From Aplidium turbinatum (taxonomy: Eukaryota; Chordata; Ascidiacea; Aplousobranchia; Polyclinidae), in assembly GCA_918807975.1 (NCBI GenBank), contig OU964920.1:41817979-41881978 (forward strand): a DNA stretch of 64,000 bases, in the 5' to 3' direction. Made by a program: the position numbers and the translations under genes. Of this stretch, positions 23,301 through 32,580 are shown piece after piece (positions within the stretch are counted from its first letter, which is position 1; each line of letters opens with the position of its first letter). Below the pieces are notes generated by a model that saw only the letters and a program-made list of their open reading frames with translations, had not been told where the DNA came from and ran no database searches.

Positions 23301-26300
23301 AAACACCATCGACATGTTTGTTCTTCTTCAGTTACAAGAAAAATGTAGGCAACAAAACAAAGGTCTCTTCGTCACCTTTGTCGGCCTCACCAAAGCTTTG
23401 GACACAGTAAGTAGAAATGGACTTTTGAAGATCTTGGAACGGTTAGGCTGTGCTCCAAAATGTCTCAGCATCCAGCTGCACACAACCAACATGGCCAAGT
23501 TCCACATGGCAAAGACCTATCTGCACGTTTTAACATAGCAAATGATGTTAAACAAGGTTGTGTTTTAACACCAAAACTATTTGGCATCTTCTCAAATGCA
23601 ATGCTCCAAGAAGCTTTTAAAGATCTTTTTGATGAGGATGGTATCTACATACGCTACCGTACTGATAGCTCTCTGTTTGACCTTCGGCGTCTTAAAGAGT
23701 ACGTACAAAAATACAAACTCAACCAATCCATAAACTGCTGTTCGCTGATGATGCAGCCTTGCTTGCCCACACATAGAAAGCACTGCAACGCATAACTTCT
23801 TGTTTTGCGGAAGCTCCTAAAATGTTGGGGTTAGTGATTAGCATAAAAAAGACAGAAGTGCTAAACCAGCCGGCACCTGAGGAAGTATTCTTCTAACCTC
23901 ATATCTTTGTCGAACAATCGGAGTTCGACGTAGCGCAGCAGTTTCCATATCTACGATGCAACATATTTTTAGATGCTAAGATTGACAAGGAAATAAAGTG
24001 CAGACAGGCCAAAACAAACTCCGCCTTTGGAAGGCTTCACAGACGAGCTTGGAACAATCATAACTTACAAAAAGAAACAAAGTTATGGTATATGAGGCAG
24101 TCGTTTTAACATCTCTCCTCTATGGATCAGAATGCTGGGTGCTATATCGCCAGCATATACGACTCTTGGAACGTTTTCACCAGCCTTGCTTCAGAGTTAT
24201 TCTGAACATTCATTGGAAAACATATCTCAGACACAGAAGTCCTTCAACAGGCATCTATCTCTAGCATTGAATCATCTCTGTTATAAAGACAACTACATTG
24301 GGTCAGTCATGTTTTCAGGATGAACAATCACAGACTCCCCAAGATCACCTTATTTAGAAAGCTTTCCACAGGCCACCGCAATGTTGGTGCTCCTATGAAG
24401 CGCTTCAAAGACACCCTAAAAAAAGTCATTGAAATTATGCAACTTAGACACTCGACATTGGACTAGCCTTGCAGAAGATAGAGACGCGTGAAGGCTCACT
24501 GTGCATGAGTACCGTACCGTCTCCAAGTACGAAGAGACGCGTATCACCAACCAAGCGGAAAATCGTCGCAATAGACAAAACCGTTGGAATTTTCAATCAT
24601 CACCTGTGGCAATCGTAGCAGTCGCTCCTGCCTGTCACGCATTAGACTTTTTAGGCTTAGAAGGGCTTAACTGACGTGATTTTTACCTTTGTTCCAAAGT
24701 ACTGTCATAACCAATCATCGAATCAGTTATACAGTAGCCTATAAGGCTATAACTACGTTCAATTTTTGCGTAGTTTTTCAGCTCTCTTGTGTGCATTACT
24801 TGCTGGTGAAGTGTGCAGTGCAAAGAAAAGAGAAATTGTTTCTCTTGGAAAACAACTAATAAAATTTAGATACCAAAAAAGTAATACTAGGTGTTTTCAA
24901 ACTAATTTGTAGACTGGTCTCTCGTAATCTAAAGATAAGTTTTTCCGTAACATTTTAGTGCTTTTTTGTGTGGTTTTACTGTCACATTACGACAGCACAG
25001 CAAAATTTGTCCGCACTCCAACTTTAGCTACATTTACTGTTTTGGTACAAACCTCTAATTATGCAGTTGTTGATCAAAATCAAAAAGCCGCAGTCGGCAT
25101 CAAGTCTCCATCTTATTGACCCTTACTAGTGCGTTTTATTATTTTATTAGTGTCGCCCGGCACAGCTTTCCTTAGTGCCAAAGTGGCCCTCATACCAAAT
25201 AGGTTGACGACCCCTGACTTACACGATAATCTTCCGGATCCGTACAAACAATTTGCTCACGAAGGTTCAAATGTGACCTGGCAATCCAAGCAATGCTGCA
25301 ATCACAAATCCAGCAGTTGCTTTTCAATGCAATGAATAAGTTTTCAGCGTTTTCTGGAAATAATTCCTGACTAAGACTTGTTAACCTGAGCAGAAATAAG
25401 ACTTTGATCAATGTTAACCAACAGCTTGTATCATGGTCCGAAAACAATAATTTAAGAACTACCATAGAGTGGAAAACAATCACACTCTTCAACGTTTTCA
25501 TATCACAGGATTCTCTGATAATGTCAAAACAATTGACCACACTGAATCATCAGTTGGCATTTGTGTGACATATCAGCCTAACCCAAATATAAATTCAAGA
25601 AACGCAATTGAAGCTTATTAGAGAATGACGTAAGTCCTAAAAAACTTTATCCAAAGTTTTGACCATATTATTAACAGGGAAGTGAAAAGAGTTAGACAAC
25701 GGTTGATGACTATTTTTCGAAACGTGTCCAACCGTTATCATTAGCATGCAATGTAACGTACGAGCGTGGCAATGATAAAAGTTTGTCTCTGGTTTACAGC
25801 CTCTGCAAACATGCGAAAATGCCAAGATTGAACTACAAAAAGCTTTTTCAGTCTAAACAACGTGAATCCTAAAATCAAGATATAGATTTTCAAGTAAGCC
25901 TCAACAGCAAATCTTCGGGTGTGTACAAACATCACTAGTCATTTCATCTCCATACGGATAAGCATTTCAATCTATTGAAATGGCACTTTGCTAAATATTA
26001 ACCTGTTGTTAGATAAGTCAATTCTTTTCAAAAGTATCAACGAATGAAAAGCTGCATCTGCAACGTGCTGAAGTCCAGTTTGTCTTAAACTCAAGGCCTC
26101 AAGCGCGTGTAGTCCCATGAAGTCACTTCTCTGCACAACCTGTAGCATAAAAGTACATGTCTATGGATGAATGACTGCAGTGCACATTTTTAAACTCCCA
26201 GCTTCACGCTCGTTCTTGATAGTGGGATGTAGAGGAATAGAGCATACTTGCTCCAGTAACAAGCCGGAGCTTGATGCTGAACTTATGATTTGTAACTGTG

Positions 26301-29300
26301 TTACTGGATGATGATGTCTAAGTGTCAGTAACATAGATGTGCATGTATAAAAAACTATACACAATTCTGAACTCCTAGCTTCACGCTCGTTCTTGATAGT
26401 GGTATGCGAGAATAGATCATACTTGCTCCTGGAACTAAATGAAGCTTGAAGCAAAACTTTTGATTTTGTAAGAGGAATCTTCCTATTTGAATTTGGCATT
26501 CACCACCAATATTTGGTTTATTCCAGAACTTACAAGAAAGTTGCGATTATGTCGTAAGCAAACACTGGCAGTTGACTGAACACTAAACAATAACAGCAGT
26601 TAGCCTATAGCCTACAGTTCTGAAAGGAACAAGCTATTGATGAATATGAAAAATAGTAATAAACATTGTTTTCAAAACATAAAATATTGATTCAATTTCT
26701 CTCGTTATAAAAAATAACTATAGACTTACACAAATAAAAAAGCATCAAATAATTAATTCCCTGCATGCGCATTGCATAAGGTTGCATAGTTAAATTAAAT
26801 ATACGAGTATGTAATTTGCTTGCCTTGATTGGATTTCTTGATAAATCAAGCGTTTTTAACCTTGTCAATTCCCTCAAAGCTTGATTAGGAATTCTCGTCA
26901 AATTACAAGCAGAAAGTGTCAAATGATGTAATCTGTTGAGTCCATCAAAAGCCTTCGGTGCTATACTGTCCACAGAAAGACGGTAGATGTCGCCAAACAC
27001 AATTGATTGCAAGTTAGGATTATGCCTTTAGAAATGAAAAAGTTTAGAATAATAGTCCATCAACTAAAAGCAATTTGATGTAGTTTGATAAACGTTGACC
27101 CAAATTTAATAAACAAGCAATCCTTAAACAAATTTTTTCTTTAAACCTGCATTCATTTTTACAAAGAAGATTTGTAGCAAGCTAGTGAGGAATTTCTATT
27201 CTCGACAGGATAAGCATTATCGCAGCAGTTTCCAATTTGTAAAGTTGTTAAAGGCTCTACTTTATTGATACAAGCCCTTGTACCAACACACATTGGCAAT
27301 GCGAAGAAAATTGACCCCACACTTGATACGGGTTAAAAGAGTGAAAGACTGTAAAAGCTAATTTGGTATTGTTCCACAGACCACATGGCATTATTAAGTC
27401 TACTTTTTGTTAAAGTGTTGACGGTTTTTATGGACAATTCAATTTAGTAGGTAAGCTACTTGTGTATCAAGGAGTCAAGAGTTTTGGTTGGTTTTGAATC
27501 TATTCATGGACTAATAAAGCCTCTGGTAGGTTATTCCTGGTAGCTTCGAATAGTTATAGAGGCTTTTGACGCAGGGTCGGTTACCGAGAATGACAGGGTG
27601 AAGTTTGCAACTGTTAAAGTGTTGTTGCCTGTATATTATTTCACCCATTAAGTGCGCTAAATGGAGAGCAGCTCTTGAAATGCGTTGTTCAAGCGCACAC
27701 CCCGAGAGTCGAACAAGCGCCGCTTGATCTTGAGTCTGGCGCATAACAACTGAGCCAACGGTAGCGGACGATATGTTTTGTTAACCGAAGCTTTCCCGAT
27801 AGAAGATGTGGCTTTATTGATAATGTCAAGCAAATAACGTAAGCTTTTGCTGCATTCTTACTTGAAAACTTGTTCCGGCAGGTTCGTCATCTGACTCATT
27901 CTTCTTAGTTCAAAATAAATCAGACTTTTCAATGGCCTCATCATCTTTCTTGTTAAAGACTTAAACTTTGAAGCTTCAAGTTTCAGTGTTTGCAAGCTAT
28001 GAAGGCCAGCGAAAGCACTGCAAGTAGATTTATAGTTATGACCAAAATCGGATTAACTTAGTGCAAGTTAAAGTGAGATCATTTGTATAAAATGCAGCCT
28101 GTTGTTCTTGCGATTTAAACTAGAAAAAGCGTACACGCATTTCATAGGTTAAGCGTCTGAGCCAGCGTTTTACTATTATTACTAGATATCATAACTGTTT
28201 TTGCCTACTGGTATCAAAGAAGTGTAACACATCACGTGGTTTGGTTTGGTTTTTGAATCTTTAACCTCTGACTGACAAAGCCTTGATAGGTTATTTCTGG
28301 TAGTTTCGCATAGCCCTACTTGGAGAGGTTTTTGACGCAGGGCCGGTTACCGAGATTGACAGAGTGAAGTTGCCTGATTGTTAAAGTGTTGTTGCCAGGG
28401 AATTATTCCATTCACTAGGTGCCGCTAAATGGAGAGCAGTCCTGAAATACGTTGCTCAAGCGCACACCCCGAGAATCGAACCAGCGCCGCGTGATCTTGA
28501 GCCGGGCGCTAACCACTGAGCTAACCGGGCTAACATACTTTCTATCAACATAGATCAAAGGGTTGTGAGCCATATCCAGATGGATCAAACTCTTCAGTGA
28601 CGAAAATGCAGCATCCAGGAGGGCAATGATCCTATTGTTAGAAAGATTGATCTTCTTCAGACGAGGCAGGTAGCCAGAAAAAGCGTCACAGTCCAATATC
28701 CGGATGCGATTATAACTCAAGTCGATTGTTCGTAATGAAGAAAAATTTCTGGAAGAAAGTGGTCAATGCTGAAAACTTGTGCTAATTTCGAAAACATAAA
28801 CATGCAAAGGAAGTTGATCTAATTAAGAACTTACAAATTTAAGTCCAAACCAGGCCTTATTTTTTAACAACTCACCTTAATTTTTGTAACCCTTTCCTCA
28901 TGAAGTTATGCGCAAACAACAGTTTGCAAATACAATATTACGTCATCGTGACCTAAATTCAGTGACGAAATATTCATTAAGCAATAAGTCTTACATTTGG
29001 TAAGAAAATCATCTATCCTACGGCTTAAAATAAATTCATGAATGAAAGGGTTAACAACAAACGCAGTCCGATTTTTAACGTCCCAAAGATTTTAACGCAA
29101 TTTTAACAGCAGAAAGACCTGCGAGTGATTGAAACAGGTTATGAATTCCATGCCTCTTTTCTCTGTTGGACTGTTCGACATAAAAAAGAAAGAAGACATC
29201 AACTAAATTAAATAGAAACGTCTCAATAAATCAAACATTATTCCCATGACAACATAAATCAATAAATCTTTTGCTTTCAAAACAATCAAAAATCTTTCTT

Positions 29301-32300
29301 CAAGCAATGACCTTTTACTACCCATAATACCTCTTTCAATAACTTTACCTATTTTAGCTCTATTGTTTCTTATGAGTAACACTTAAAGGGGACCTGAAAT
29401 AAAAAATGAAAATTTTTTTGTTGATTCTTTGGTGTTTAAGTATTATCTTTTTCGAAAAATGTTTTTGATAAACTTTGTTGTTTGGCAAATATAACAAAAA
29501 AAAAATCCGCCGCCGGATGACGCTATGTGCCTTATGACGTAGTTGGTTGTTCACTCAGTTGGTAGCTTCATACAATAACACTGGAAGCGTTGCACAAGTC
29601 GTAATCTTTAAAGATGTCTGAAATCAGAAAAGGATTTTTGTTTGAACCAAAAAGACAACGTCTTGATAGGGATGACTGTGATTCGGATTCGAGCTCCGAC
29701 AGTGCCAGCTCCGACAGCAGTCGGATGGAGAATTTGAAATGGTGTAGTGAATGTTGCCAGGAGCCAGATAAAAATTTTAATTTTATTAATTTAGAAAAAG
29801 AGAAAAAATGGCTAGTGAGTTTTTTTCTTTAAAAAAATTCTAAATTTATAAAAATTTAGTAAGGTGTTGCGATCGTGCCATATTTTAAACTGATCGTTCT
29901 GCTTTGGTATCATGCACGCTATAACGTCCGCGTTTTGTCGCTTCTACCTTTTTCTAGACCTCTGCTATGTTTGTCATGTACTGTTTTTTCGTTGTGATGG
30001 TCAGAAATAAAAGCAAACTAAACATGGCCACAAAAATGCGCAGTCTAACGATTGAGTCACTTCGGGTTAGAATTTACTTTAAAAGAAAAACTCCTCCTGG
30101 TGGTATCGAACTCATATCCTTGGTAGTTGAGCCAGATAAAGATCGCACGCGCCACTGATTCACTTAGCAAAAACAGTTGAATTTAGAAGTTAGGCCTATG
30201 TATGCACTTTTTTTCATTTGTTCGTCTTTTACTTTGAAGAGAAGGTGGAAGAAAAATGCGCAGCAACAGCGCGCATGCGCAGTAAAAGCGACGTAAAGAT
30301 TAAAAAAAAGACATGGAACGGCTATATCTACGGCGCCGTAAGCATAGCCACTTCCGGCCAGAAAATGGTCGCTGCACACACCGCAGTGCTTGTTGACGGG
30401 TGGGTTTTTGAGTTTCATCGCAGAGATCCATTTCTTAAGCTTGTCTTGATTATTCAGAGGTAAACGATGAAATTGTACTCCTTTCACGTTTCTTCCGTTA
30501 CTACAACCGGGAGCCATACAAAAAAAACATCTCAACGCGTAAAACTCAAGTATAAAATTGTTCTTTGTATATGTAGCCACTTGTTTATAGTTTATTTGTA
30601 TGCAAACTAGTGGTTCTGATTTCTGTCTGAACAACCAACTACGTCATCAAAGATTTTGACCAATCAGAATCCTTTAAATCAATATCCCTTTTATTAGATT
30701 TTTAAGTTAATGACAAACACCAAAAAAAATTTATTGTTGCAAATCGCTTTTTCTCATAAAGATCTATGAATACAAAAGCTATATATTTTCGTTGCAGTGC
30801 ACCTCTTGAGCATTTATTTTGCATTGGCATCAGACTAGTTAGTTACTATTCACACACAAAACGCATAATAACATAAAACAGTAAAAAGTTACTTTGTTAT
30901 GCATTTAAGATATGGACTGTAGAATGCCTACTTTTGTTTGTGATAAAATTAACTTGTAGTAGGGATGGCGCAGCGGGTAAGGCGCTCGAGTTCCAATTAT
31001 GCAATTCTGGTTCAACTCCCGGCTTATGCTGGTTGTTGACAAACACCGCTCACGTCTACTCAGGGTGTAATAGATTGGGTGTGCGCAGTTGCTAAAGCAA
31101 AGGCGGCCGAGAGAAAGGAACTGGCCACCCTACTCTTGTTAGTGCCGAAGACTTAGTATAATGAGAAGTGAGAACCTTATCTTCTCACCCCCGGATGATT
31201 AGATCAACTATGGGACTCCCTTTATGCATAGGCTTGACGGACAATTAAGGGGTAACATGCAAATCACTTCCTTTAAAAGTGAAAATGAGACCCATTTTAG
31301 CCTAAACTTTACATAAAAACCTTGTGTTTGTACCGATATAATAATACGTTCCTGTAACGAGTTCCTTTAAGCTACGCTTGCTTTTCTCACTCAAATCTAG
31401 CAAAGTGTCACCCAGAATCGTTTAGAATAAAATTTGGGCCACCTACTGCTGAGAATCTTGGCCACGAAAATGCATCTCTAAAACAAGATATTCATTGTAA
31501 AGTGAAGAAAGGAAAACTTAGCTTTCGAAAAGAAACACTCAAACATATGACTAAAACCATCAAAAATGTAGTTTTCCACCAAAATGGGAAAAAGGTTTCG
31601 ATCCTCAAAAATAACTAGGAAGGGTTTAAAATGATCCAGGGATATCTAAAGAAGGGGATACGAAGGCTCAAAGCGATTGCTGATTTTCATGACACTAGAA
31701 GGGCGGTAGTTGGTATCGCGTTAAACATGCGGTTCTTTTTAGAATTGCAGGAAGTTTTGTAGTGCAGCTGGTACACTTAGCTACACAAGACAGTTAGCAA
31801 GTGTTATGTAGAACATATTTAAAGAATACTTGTTTGAAAAGACATTAAGGGCACCAGTTAAGCTGTTTTTTTTTTGACAAAACCTTTGCAGTTGGCTAGA
31901 TGTAAAGCAAGTGTACGGGTACCGGTAGTTGAATTAACAAGTGATTATGAGTATTCATTGAATATCCATAGCCTACCTGGTTGTAATAGTGCAATGCAGG
32001 TTGTCATAACAAAGTTTATTAAATTACTATATGTGCCAATTGTCATTTTACCATAAACAGAGATTATTTAAGATAAATAGAAGCCCTTCTATTGTCAGAC
32101 GTAATAAAAGCCTTCGTATCCCCTTCTCTAGATATCCCTGAAAATGGTCGCCAAGATCTCTTAGTCAACTGGTCATTGGTTGTTGTATATGTTACTAGCC
32201 TACCATCTTTAGGTAGCTTATCAAAAGACTTTAACCAACTGTAATGTAGATTATGCTACTTACTTAAAAGTGAACGGTTCAATGTTGGTTATTAAGTTAC

Positions 32301-32580
32301 TGGACACATCAAAATCTTCTAACTTGTCCAATTTCGAAATATGCTTCGATTTCAGCGCAATGTGTTCTTCTGACCAGCTCTTTCTCAGTACAAGGCTCTT
32401 TACGTGGCGTGGAATCAAATTTGGCAAAATTTTGTCAAGAGAAAGCTCTAAGCTTGTACACTTGATGGCACTCAGGTTGGCCTCGCATGTGCAATGGACC
32501 TCTCCTTTTGCAACACATCCGAAAACAAGCCATACTTTTAGCAAAATTACAAACAACGCTGTGATACTTTTGATTGTCAT
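16487..32580 (-). CDS. Gene L: LRR-Ig single-pass membrane receptor
   Basis: Eight coding exons, read by eye: 32264-32580, 28539-28748, 27862-28017, 26824-27025, 26003-26139, 25223-25385, 17239-17392, 16487-16785. All phases agree and give 545 aa. Order of domains: signal peptide (ITALFVILLKVWLVFGCVA), cysteine LRR cap (VHCTCEANLSAIKCTS), about ten leucine-rich repeats (IDLSYNRIRIL, INLSNNRIIALL, LDLSRNPIK), LRR C-terminal cap (NCWICDCSIAWIA), one I-set Ig domain split between exons 7 and 8 (LLCFAAGKPEPTVTWSRLD; DIGTYVCEAVNDAG), then one membrane helix and a stop after FLAFMR, so practically no cytoplasmic tail. Exon 4 ends in a GC donor. It resembles LRIG/LINGO/AMIGO-type adhesion or recognition receptors in layout, but I recognise no orthologue; a role in cell adhesion or immunity is inference. 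Intron 6 is swollen by nested transposons. Confidence 0.85.
16918..17112. repeat. 195-bp near-perfect palindrome
   Basis: Two 97-bp arms read inward to a single central base at 17015 (centre GACTTAGTCACTAAGTC). By eye I find one mismatch (position 16995 against its partner). It lies in the last intron of gene L and contains no gene. It could be a tiny fold-back element or a MITE with no interior. Confidence 0.9.
17541..18090 (+). repeat. Local imperfect duplication of about 150 bp
   Basis: 17541-17735 and 17944-18090 share the order CCTAACCAACTT, TCCGCTCATGCT, CAAACTTAGAAAGATC and ATGCAGCTGTCAGCCAAC, with about 200 bp unlike sequence between. Both precede the LINE. They may be its 5' flank duplicated, or an unrelated tandem repeat. 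Confidence 0.55.
18380..19178. mobile_element. Non-autonomous hAT element in the LINE
   Basis: Termini CAGTGGCGGCTCGT and ACGAGCCGCCACTG, flanked by GGTATAGA on both sides (perfect 8-bp duplication). Subterminal CTGCAGCACCCCCTGC occurs near both ends. 799 bp, no transposase frame. The element at 55036-56002 is a relative. Confidence 0.85.
19429..20134 (-). repeat. 3' LTR (706 bp)
   Basis: Second LTR copy. CTTGC precedes it at 19424-19428. The interior begins with the purine tract at about 20135-20148 (minus-strand sense). Confidence 0.92.
20252..22348 (-). CDS. Gag-protease-CNBP-like fusion frame of the LTR element
   Basis: A 698-codon frame. Residues about 1-130 are a charged coiled coil built from EAEEKRAQR-type repeats. 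About 150-320 resemble a Gypsy gag capsid (DSYLLRFERYATIA, ESPDQFIERLRNLL). About 345-390 hold two CCHC knuckles (CFNCNGLGHKSVNC, CNRCNRQGHEAKEC). About 455-540 look like a retropepsin fold (VDGTVGNKKVKV, RDSGSTG, LIIGNV). From about 548 there are further knuckles (CYSCGKNGHFARDC, CYRCGRRGHFAREC, CYRCGEIGHIARSC, CYNCHKEGHLAKD, CFRCRKTGHLARRC) with an arginine-glycine linker after the first. That order and linker are those of host CNBP/ZNF9, an RNA- and single-strand DNA-binding protein. Where pol should be, there is only this array. Capture of a CNBP-like gene is inference. Confidence 0.8.
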   Translation of the reverse strand: MMEEYHKIMDQKAQREADEREDRRAAREIRKAELEADEKRAQLEAEEKRAELEAEEKRAQLEAEEKRAQREAEAEEKRAQREAEAEEKRAQREAEAEENRAQREAEAEERRAQYELEKLKLELERQKLDIGERSNSTNDNARDVIVAQVRRPDLPSFVEEKDELDSYLLRFERYATIAKLEKSTWATQLSMLLSGQALDVYSRLSQEEAMIYDRLKLALLKRYNFTEHGYRQRFREAKPERHESPDQFIERLRNLLLKWFELSGAEQSLDGLANLIVKEQFTDSCSKDLSVYLMERSPKNLEEIASVAEQYLVAHDEKLSTEETLSCDNDEEQTNNFKGGAVPRDVRCFNCNGLGHKSVNCRKKTKRNHQESRKWCNRCNRQGHEAKECKEKSFSLSNQSGKDKDTDVYRGGCALMIPKPTLENERSDEDDQLEKKTGKKTKEDAYEEIKPEDYLPVVDGTVGNKKVKVLRDSGSTGIMVRRDLVNDNQLTGKTGHVTKIDTTSIQGPLAMIYIETPYCSGTVKALCLQNPLVDLIIGNVIERNSEVTCYSCGKNGHFARDCSVDNQQRSHDDGYYERDEPRRRGRRRPFGVCYRCGRRGHFARECVADGGHSENRRCRDNHCYRCGEIGHIARSCPFDEKACYNCHKEGHLAKDSPERRCFRCRKTGHLARRCTEDVEDVGDFRRKRDYCFEKSYRW
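22513..22530 (-). promoter_or_regulatory. Primer-binding site, tRNA-Pro type
   Basis: Three bases inside the 5' LTR, the minus strand reads TGGGGGCTCGTCCGGGAT, the 18-nt site long known to pair with the 3' end of tRNA-Pro in gammaretroviruses. Presence at the expected place fixes the element's orientation. Confidence 0.85.
22534..23239 (-). repeat. 5' LTR (706 bp)
   Basis: Direct repeat of 19429-20134; no difference noticed by eye. Followed on the right by CTTGC, the target duplication. Confidence 0.92.
24561..25222. other. Remainder of gene L intron 6
   Basis: Intronic sequence between the LINE end and exon 6, with no coding signal. It includes TAGCCTATAAGGCTATA near 24735. Confidence 0.5.
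25223..28748 (-). CDS. Gene L LRR block (exons 2-6)
   Basis: Exon 2 (28539-28748) encodes nearly three repeats, exons 3-5 (27862-28017, 26824-27025, 26003-26139) the rest, and exon 6 (25223-25385) the C-terminal cap. Lengths of exons 2-5 (210, 156, 202, 137 nt) are identical to those in gene R. Introns 1 to 3 enter in phase 2, intron 4 in phase 0, intron 5 in phase 2. Exon 4's donor reads AAG then GCAAGC. A SINE starts 8 nt beyond the exon 2 donor. Confidence 0.85.
27484..27768 (-). mobile_element. tRNA-derived SINE (family B)
   Basis: Minus-strand copy in gene L intron 3-4 region. A tRNA-like head with A box (GTTGGCTCAGTTGTTATG) and B box (TTGTTCGACTC) is followed by CTCGGGGTGTGCGCTTGA, a body with CTCTCCATTTAGCGCAC, and a tail ending GATTCAAAACCAACC. 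About 285 bp. Related copies: 28236, 43180, 44045, 48462 and 60688. Confidence 0.8.
28236..28530 (-). mobile_element. tRNA-derived SINE (family B) beside a splice donor
   Basis: Full copy on the minus strand: head GCCCGGTTAGCTCAGTGGTT, B box GGTTCGATTC, body, and a 3' end like AAAGATTCAAAAACCAAACC. It starts 8 nt downstream of the exon 2 donor of gene L (AA then GTATGTTA), so the donor's wider context is SINE sequence. Confidence 0.85.
29614..29832 (+). CDS. Short acidic serine/aspartate-rich frame, possible transposon ORF start
   Basis: 72 codons. After MSEIRKGFLFEPKRQRL comes an acidic run (DCDSDSSSDSASSDSS) and a cysteine-bearing piece (LKWCSECCQEP). The cysteine pattern recalls the P2RX7-like zinc domain that often accompanies THAP elements, but it is too short to be sure. 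It may continue through an intron after LEKEKKWL (donor-like GTGAGT). Uncertain. Confidence 0.35.
   Translation: MSEIRKGFLFEPKRQRLDRDDCDSDSSSDSASSDSSRMENLKWCSECCQEPDKNFNFINLEKEKKWLVSFFL
30362..30517 (-). pseudogene. THAP zinc-finger domain fragment
   Basis: The minus strand encodes a C-x4-C start (CMAPGC), then VKGVQFHRLP, a tryptophan (LKKWISAMKL), and the C-x2-H end CSDHF, which is the THAP pattern. Upstream and downstream sequence is not convincingly coding. THAP fingers bind DNA in P-element and Kolobok transposases and in many host proteins; here the transposon reading is preferred because of the surrounding inverted repeat. Confidence 0.65.
30959..31240 (+). mobile_element. tRNA-derived SINE (family A)
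   Basis: Head with A box GGATGGCGCAGCGGGTAAG and B box GGTTCAACTCC, then a body with ACACCGCTCACGTCTAC, CAGGGTGTAAT, GCCGAGAGAAAGGAACTGGCC and a 3' region with CTTATCTTCTCACCCCCGGATG. The copy at 37124-37385 shares all of these blocks. Distinct from family B. Confidence 0.8.
31637..32140. mobile_element. Non-autonomous element with 32-bp inverted ends, 9-bp duplication
   Basis: The ends are CAGGGATATCTAAAGAAGGG and its near-exact inverse finishing GATATCCCTG, with the match running through GGATACGAAGGCT. Flanks are AAAATGATC and AAAATGGTC, a 9-bp duplication with one difference. A 9-bp duplication points to the MULE (Mutator-like) superfamily. No coding frame. It lies in intron 1 side sequence about 120 bp downstream of gene L exon 1. 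Confidence 0.75.

Larger units (their letters stand above)
18091..24560 (+). mobile_element. LINE (non-LTR retrotransposon), split in three
   Basis: Three segments, 18091-18379, 19187-19428 and 23240-24560, read as one decayed non-LTR polymerase on the plus strand. Blocks in order: LIADKTSILKRWSEQFQSLF; GIDDIPSEIWKHG; NYCEITLLSTAGKIF; LFVTFVGLTKALDTVSRNGL with KILERLGCAPK (the reverse transcriptase A box); VKQGCVLTPKLFGI; then a tail like LYGSECWVLYRQHIRLLERFHQ and RMNNHRLPKITLF. Many stops and frame changes. It is interrupted by a hAT element and by an LTR retrotransposon. It lies antisense in intron 6 of gene L. The clade is not resolved. Confidence 0.7.
29376..30650. mobile_element. THAP-containing DNA transposon remnant
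   Basis: Contains a THAP zinc-finger fragment (minus, 30362-30517) and an acidic frame on the other strand (29614-29832). The left part begins TTAAAGGGGACCTGAAAT, a start seen in Kolobok-like elements with TTAA targets. An inverted pair, ATGACGTAGTTGGTTGTTCA, lies at about 29534-29553 and, inverted, at about 30627-30647. The outer right end was not found. Kolobok- or P-like is my best guess. Confidence 0.5.
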
